From: Actinospica sp035712985
GTDB lineage: Bacteria; Actinomycetota; Actinomycetes; Streptomycetales; Catenulisporaceae
Length of the DNA stretch: 19,387 nt
Assembly (NCBI GenBank): GCA_035712985.1
Contig: DASTAE010000254.1
Coordinates: 1 to 19,387 of the forward strand
Direction: 5' to 3'
The notes beneath the pieces are model-generated. The model had not been told where the DNA came from. It saw only the letters and a list, made by a program, of their open reading frames with translations, and ran no database searches. Both the position numbers and the translations under genes were made by a program. The first letter of the stretch is position 1. The number at the start of each line of letters is the position of its first letter. Positions 15,342 through 19,387 of the stretch are shown here, piece by piece.

Positions 15342-17840
15342 TCAGCCCTCTTCCTCGCCCTCGTCGTCCCCCTCGCGCGGCAGCAGCCGGTAGGAGGGGT
15401 TGGTCATCGCGAGGTAGCCCTCGGTCTCGCCGACCATGCCCTCGACCCGGATCTTCGCGCCCGGCTCGATGCCGGGGATGGAGCGGCGCCCCAGGAACAC
15501 CAGGGTGATGCCGCCGGTCTCGTCGTAGAGCTCGGCCTCCAGCGCGGGGGAGCCGGACACCGGGCCGACGTAGACGCTGCGGATCCGGCCCTCCAGGGTC
15601 GCCCGGTTGCGCCAGCGCACGTCCCGGACCGAGATCGGCGGGCGGTGCTCGGTGTTGGCGCCGGTGGCGGGCTGGTCCTCGTCGATCACGCACTCGGTGC
15701 CCAGCAGCATCTTCTTGGTGCGCCGCACGGGGTGGCCTGGCGCGGACTCCGGGCCCTTCGCGCCGACGCCGGGCTTCGCCTTTCCGCTCCGGGTGACCTT
15801 TCCCGCGGCGCCGTGCGCCGAGGCCTCCTGCATCTCCTCGATCGCCTCGACCACGTCGAAGGGCACGATCATGGCCGCGACGTGCGGCAGCCGGGAGACC
15901 ACCCCGGCGATCTTGTCCGCCGTGTGGTCGTGCAGGAAGCGGCTGGTCACGTGGAAGGCGCGGCGCGGCAGCATGATGGTGACCTCGGTGCCGGTCTCAT
16001 CGTGCGTGCGGGCCGCGAGCTCGGCCGCCGCCCGGCGCAGCCGCCGGTCCGGGACCTCGATGACCTCGAGCGGGACGTCGGCCGCGATCGAGGCGTCCCA
16101 GCGCTTGCGCAGCTTCTCGGCGTGCTTGGAGTCGATCATCAGGTGCACGGCGCGCAGCTCGACCGGCCGCAGCGAGCGCGCGTAGCGCAGCGCCTTGATG
16201 ACGGCCAGGTCCACCGAGTCGACCATCACCAGCACCGTGCTGTGGGTCAGCGTCGGGACGGTCCCCGAGGCCGGGGCGCCGGCCAGCGCCGCCTCCTCGC
16301 GTCGGTACCGCTCGTTCAGCTTGATCAGCGCGAACACGCCGATCGGGAAGATCACGACGACGATCCAGGCGCCCTCGGTGAACTTGAAGACCGCGAAGAT
16401 CAGCACCACGAGCACCGAGGCCACGAAGGCCGAGCCGTTGACGAGCAGCTTGAGGGTGCGGCGCTCCTCCCTGCGGTTGTAGTGGTACTTGAACATGCCC
16501 GCCGAGGCCATCACGAAGCCGGTGAACACGCCGATGGCGTAGAGCGCGACCAGCCGGGTGAGGTTGCCGTCCATCACGATGATCAGCGCCAGGGACAGCG
16601 CGGTCAGCACGATGATGCCGTTGGAGTACGCCAGCCGGTGCCCGCGCTGGGTGAACTGCCGCGGCAGGAAGGAGTCGGAGGCGACGAACGAGGTCAGGAA
16701 CGGGAAGCCGCTGAACGAGGTGTTGCCGCCGGTGTAAAGGATCAGCGCGGTGGCGATCTGCACCAGGATGAACAGGAAGTTGCCGAAGCCGCTGTGCCCC
16801 CAGACCAGGTGGGTCAGCTGCGCCAGCACCGTCGGGCTGCCGTTGTTGTAGGGCATCGTCTGCGCCTGCCAGGCCAGGATCGAGACGCCCAGCACCAGCG
16901 AGCCGAGTGCGGCCACCGTGTACGACAGCGTGATCCGGGCGTTCTTGGCGACCGGCTTCTTGAACACCGACACACCGTTGGAGATCGCCTCGAGGCCGGT
17001 CAGCGAGGAACCGCCGTTCGCGAACCCGCGCAGCATCGCGGAGATCGCGGCGAAGCTGACCAGGAACTGCGTGTGCGTGCCGAGGTCGACCACGCCGCCG
17101 TAGCTGGTGTCGTGCAGGTTGTTCGCGTGCTCGAGGTTGCCGGTCGCGAGCTCGCCGAGGCCGACGATCAGCGTGACGCCGACGAGGAGCAGGTAGATGT
17201 AGGCGGGGGTGGCGAAGACCCGTCCGGCCTCCTTGATGCCGCGCAGGTTCATGAAGGCCATCAGCAGGATGACCCCGACCGAGATCCACAGCGTGAAGCT
17301 GGTGATGTCGATGTTGAAGCTCAGCGCGAGCAGCGAGGCGATGGCGTCGGTGCCGGAGGCGACCTGCACGGCCACCGTGACGATGTAGTCGATCAGCAGC
17401 GCGACCGCGGCGATCTGGGCTACCTTCGGGCCGAACTGCTCGCGGGCGACCACATAGGAGCCGCCCGCCTTGGTGTAGACGCTGAGCACGTCGCGGTAGC
17501 AGAGCAGCAGCAGGAACGCGAGCCCCAGGATCACGCCGGTGATCGGCATGACGAGCATGAACGCCAGGGTGCCGAAGTACGGCAGCAGCTGGGTGAGCAT
17601 CTGCTCCGAGCCGTAGGCCGAGGAGGAGATCATGTCGATGCCCATGATCCCCAGCGCGGTCTTCTTGCTCAGCCGCTCGGTGCTCAGCTGTTCGGTGACA
17701 AGCGGTTTGCCCAGCAGCGTGCGTTTGACCCGGTAGCCGAGGCTCTCCGGGATGTTCACCGCCGCTGCGGACAGCGCTGTCGGCTGCGCCGACGTGTCGG
17801 TCGCCGCCTCGGGTGCCGTCCCCGTGGTCGAGGTGCTCAT
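15342..17840 (-). CDS. KimA-like APC-superfamily permease with USP-like domain and C-terminal OB-fold domain
   Basis: An 832-residue membrane protein, probably a potassium (or amino acid) importer. After a low-complexity N-terminus (1-35), GKPL at 44-47 opens an APC permease of about 12 helices (65-510). It resembles B. subtilis KimA: D69 and Y76 (SSSAYGSEQ), D151, Y152 and T155 (DYIVTVAV), T281 (LTGLEAISN) and Y434 (LYAIGVF) align with KimA residues that I recall as lining the K+ sites. KimA S125 is replaced by Q159. Residues about 533-665 form a USP-like cytosolic domain, as in KimA. A basic linker (671-735) leads to an OB-fold domain (about 735-822) containing PALEAELYDE and FLGRRSIPGIEPG, then an acidic tail. 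As I recall, this OB type is a separate protein (Rv2694c) near trkA/trkB genes in mycobacteria. The only upstream AGAGG is 12 bases from the ATG; GTG at V28 is an alternative start. Confidence 0.85.
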   Translation of the reverse strand: MSTSTTGTAPEAATDTSAQPTALSAAAVNIPESLGYRVKRTLLGKPLVTEQLSTERLSKKTALGIMGIDMISSSAYGSEQMLTQLLPYFGTLAFMLVMPITGVILGLAFLLLLCYRDVLSVYTKAGGSYVVAREQFGPKVAQIAAVALLIDYIVTVAVQVASGTDAIASLLALSFNIDITSFTLWISVGVILLMAFMNLRGIKEAGRVFATPAYIYLLLVGVTLIVGLGELATGNLEHANNLHDTSYGGVVDLGTHTQFLVSFAAISAMLRGFANGGSSLTGLEAISNGVSVFKKPVAKNARITLSYTVAALGSLVLGVSILAWQAQTMPYNNGSPTVLAQLTHLVWGHSGFGNFLFILVQIATALILYTGGNTSFSGFPFLTSFVASDSFLPRQFTQRGHRLAYSNGIIVLTALSLALIIVMDGNLTRLVALYAIGVFTGFVMASAGMFKYHYNRREERRTLKLLVNGSAFVASVLVVLIFAVFKFTEGAWIVVVIFPIGVFALIKLNERYRREEAALAGAPASGTVPTLTHSTVLVMVDSVDLAVIKALRYARSLRPVELRAVHLMIDSKHAEKLRKRWDASIAADVPLEVIEVPDRRLRRAAAELAARTHDETGTEVTIMLPRRAFHVTSRFLHDHTADKIAGVVSRLPHVAAMIVPFDVVEAIEEMQEASAHGAAGKVTRSGKAKPGVGAKGPESAPGHPVRRTKKMLLGTECVIDEDQPATGANTEHRPPISVRDVRWRNRATLEGRIRSVYVGPVSGSPALEAELYDETGGITLVFLGRRSIPGIEPGAKIRVEGMVGETEGYLAMTNPSYRLLPREGDDEGEEEG

Positions 17841-18082
17841 GTCTACCGGTTGCCTCTACTCAGTCTGCTCGCCCTCGGGCCATTAGCCCGCCGTGGTGGT
17901 GACCGCAAGCGGTTTTGCCAGCTGCTTACGCCGCTGTCGCAATACTGATGCCCTCACCAAGAATCGTTCCTACCACCCTGCCGTGACGTTCATCCACTTG
18001 TCGGACCTTCGGCGGAGTGAGAACTGTGCGAGAAGAATTGAGTTAGGCCAATTGAGTTATCAGAACGTAGCCTTTGTCCGCT
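17841..18082. other. Spacer between korB and the permease gene, AT-rich at one end
   Basis: This 242-base spacer contains no convincing gene. The part nearest korB (about 18001-18060) is close to half A+T, against roughly 30 percent in the surrounding genes. It holds a 10-bp direct repeat and, read on the - strand, a weak promoter-like pair: TTGGCC, 17 bases, then CACAGT. A short palindrome ACCGC-AA-GCGGT lies at 17902-17913. If the promoter is near the repeats, the permease mRNA has a leader of over 150 bases. No known riboswitch consensus was recognised. Confidence 0.5.
18036..18059. repeat. Two 10-bp direct repeats (AATTGAGTTA) 14 bases apart
   Basis: AATTGAGTTA occurs at 18036-18045 and again at 18050-18059, separated by GGCC. 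Tandem AT-rich 10-mers in a GC-rich genome, lying upstream of a transporter gene, look like an operator for a dimeric regulator or a duplicated promoter element. No known factor is assigned. Confidence 0.5.
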
Positions 18083-19114
18083 TTACGGCGCGCCTCCGAC
18101 GGTCCACGTGTCCGCCCCGGCCAGCAGCGCGCCAAGATCGGGCTGCTTCTCGCCGTGGCCCGCGGCGGTGAGCTGGTCCGCCATCAGATCGTCGTAGACC
18201 GGCCGCCGCACGCTGCGGAAGACCCCGATCGGGGTCGGCGAGAGGGTCGCCGGATCCTGCAGCCGGGCGAGCGCGAACGCGTAGGCCGGATCCTCGGCGG
18301 CGACGTCGTGGGTCACGGCCGGGCGCGGGTCGGTGAGATCCGTCACGGTCAGCCCGCGGCCGACCCCGTCCCAGACCACCTTGTGCTCGCCGTACTGGAG
18401 CGGCGCGTCCGGCTCGAGCCGCAGCAGGTGCCGGTCCCGCTCGCCGGGGGCCTTCAGGTGCTCGAAGGCGTTGTCGTTGAAGATGTTGCAGTTCTGGTAG
18501 ATCTCCACCAGCGCGGTGCCCCGGTGCTGAGCCGCGGCGGTCAGCACCGAGGTCAGGTGCTTGCGATCCGAGTCGATGGTGCGGGCCACGAAGGTGGCCT
18601 CGGCCCCGAGCGCCAGCGAGAGCGGGTTGAAGGGCGCGTCCACCGAGCCGAAGGGGGTGGACTTGGTCACCTTGCCCGGCTCGGAGGTCGGCGAGTACTG
18701 GCCCTTGGTCAGCCCGTAGATCCGGTTGTTGAACAGCAGGATCTTCAGGTTCACGTTGCGGCGCAGCGCGTGGATCAGGTGGTTGCCGCCGATCGAGAGC
18801 GCGTCGCCGTCGCCGGTGACGACCCAGACCGACAGGTCCGGGCGCGCGGCGGCCAGGCCGGTGGCGATCGCCGGGGCGCGGCCGTGGATCGAGTGCATGC
18901 CGTAGGTGTTGAGGTAGTACGGGAACCGGGAGGAGCAGCCGATGCCCGAGACGAACACGATCTTCTCGCGGTTCAGGTTCAGGCTCGGCAGGAAGCTCTG
19001 CACGGCGGCGAGCACCGCGTAGTCCCCGCAGCCGGGGCACCAGCGGACCTCCTGGTCCGACTTGAAGTCCTTCGCCGACAGCGCTCCGGCCGAGGCCGTG
19101 ACGTCCAGCATCAC
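18083..19114 (-). CDS. korB: 2-oxoacid:ferredoxin oxidoreductase beta subunit (probably 2-oxoglutarate)
   Basis: KorB is the thiamine-diphosphate subunit that, with KorA, oxidatively decarboxylates a 2-oxoacid (probably 2-oxoglutarate) to the acyl-CoA while reducing ferredoxin. Iron-sulfur ligands are C26 and C29 (WCPGCGDY), C60 (GIGCSSR) and C209 (YQNCNIF). The ThDP/Mg2+ motif is GDGDALSIGGNH (101-112) with NNRIYGLTKGQ (129-139). The 343-residue length is usual. The GTG at 19114 directly follows the korA stop, with AAGGGAG seven bases upstream; the adjacent ATG at 19111 is an alternative. Substrate choice is inferred from resemblance to actinobacterial KorAB (as I recall, Rv2454c/Rv2455c), not proved by sequence. 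Confidence 0.93.
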   Translation of the reverse strand: MMLDVTASAGALSAKDFKSDQEVRWCPGCGDYAVLAAVQSFLPSLNLNREKIVFVSGIGCSSRFPYYLNTYGMHSIHGRAPAIATGLAAARPDLSVWVVTGDGDALSIGGNHLIHALRRNVNLKILLFNNRIYGLTKGQYSPTSEPGKVTKSTPFGSVDAPFNPLSLALGAEATFVARTIDSDRKHLTSVLTAAAQHRGTALVEIYQNCNIFNDNAFEHLKAPGERDRHLLRLEPDAPLQYGEHKVVWDGVGRGLTVTDLTDPRPAVTHDVAAEDPAYAFALARLQDPATLSPTPIGVFRSVRRPVYDDLMADQLTAAGHGEKQPDLGALLAGADTWTVGGAP

Positions 19115-19387
19115 TCAAAAACTCCCTTGGTCGGGGCTGCTCGTAACCTGCGGGCTGCTCGGCAACTCCCTAGCTGTGACATTCGAAATCAGAGTCTCGA
19201 TCTCCGAGGCGAGTTCGGTCGAGGTGAAGGGCAGGCCGCGGACCTGGTTGTAGCCGACCGCGTCCACCAGGTAGCGCGCCCGCACGAGCAGCGCGAGCTG
19301 CCCCAGGTTCATCTCCGGGATCAGCACCCGGTCGTAGCCCCTGAGCAGTTCGCCGAGGTTCGGCGGGAAGGGGTTCAGGTGGCGCAG
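19115..19387 (-). CDS. korA: 2-oxoacid:ferredoxin oxidoreductase alpha subunit, C-terminal part (5' end outside window)
   Basis: The last 90 codons of korA read in frame from the window edge, beginning LRHLNPFPPNLGELLRGYDR and followed by VLIPEMNLGQLALLVRARYL and YNQVRGLPF, all typical of the KorA C-terminus. KorA binds the 2-oxoacid and CoA and pairs with KorB. Its TGA (19117-19115) abuts the korB GTG, showing an operon korA-korB. The final roughly 25 residues are Ser and Pro rich and look like a non-conserved tail. The promoter and the N-terminal domains lie outside the window. Confidence 0.93.
   Translation of the reverse strand: MRHLNPFPPNLGELLRGYDRVLIPEMNLGQLALLVRARYLVDAVGYNQVRGLPFTSTELASEIETLISNVTARELPSSPQVTSSPDQGSF

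Noticed and set aside
17902..17913. Terminator ACCGCAAGCGGTTTT on the + strand
   Set aside because: The stem is only five pairs and no + strand gene ends nearby; the flanking genes are both on the - strand.
15645..17948. 767-codon open frame on the + strand opposite the permease gene
   Set aside because: The translation is His/Asp/Gln/Arg repeat-like noise produced by complementing a GC-rich membrane-protein gene.
17841..18035. ydaO-type c-di-AMP riboswitch before the KimA-like gene
   Set aside because: I looked for the conserved GGTGAAT and CAGCTAACC-like blocks on the - strand and found no adequate match; a covariance-model search would settle it.
1..19387. tRNA or rRNA genes, CRISPR arrays, insertion sequences, phage genes
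   Set aside because: No cloverleaf-like sequence, regular spaced repeats, transposase, integrase or terminal inverted repeats could be identified by eye.

Overview
The window comes from a high-GC Gram-positive bacterium, almost certainly a filamentous actinomycete. The clues are strongly GC-biased third codon positions, actinobacterial C-terminal extensions on NuoH and NuoJ, an Ada-AlkA fusion followed by ogt (the arrangement I recall from Mycobacterium tuberculosis), and a nuo locus near korAB as I recall from Streptomyces. I cannot fix the genus; a relative of Streptomyces or Catenulispora would fit.

Positions 1-10945 (+ strand) hold the last nine genes of a 14-subunit NADH:quinone oxidoreductase (complex I) operon: the 3' end of nuoF, then complete nuoG, H, I, J, K, L, M and N. 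They are packed with gaps of at most 14 bases or with short overlaps. A strong hairpin (10964-11005) follows nuoN. Next comes a long-chain polyprenyl diphosphate synthase (11098-12120, + strand), which probably makes the menaquinone side chain and so supplies the quinone that complex I reduces.

Positions 12408-14401 (+ strand) hold a two-gene alkylation-repair operon: an Ada methyl-sensor/AraC regulator fused to an AlkA-type DNA glycosylase, then the O6-methylguanine methyltransferase ogt. Codon choice shifts here towards G-ending codons. The ogt 3' end overlaps, tail to tail, the end of a RarD/EamA-type permease on the - strand (14329-15261).

Positions 15342-17840 (- strand) encode the most unusual gene: an 832-residue APC-superfamily permease resembling the KimA potassium transporter. 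It has a cytosolic USP-like domain and then an OB-fold domain of the type that other actinobacteria, as I recall, encode as a separate protein near their trkA/trkB potassium-channel genes. A perfect 14-bp intrinsic terminator lies just after it. Upstream is a 242-base spacer, AT-rich at its korB-proximal end, with a 10-bp direct repeat.

Positions 18083-19387 (- strand) hold korB and the 3' end of korA, the subunits of 2-oxoacid (probably 2-oxoglutarate):ferredoxin oxidoreductase. The nuo, prenyl synthase and kor genes form a respiratory and central-carbon neighbourhood, interrupted by DNA-repair and transport genes. I saw no tRNA, rRNA, CRISPR array, insertion sequence or phage gene.
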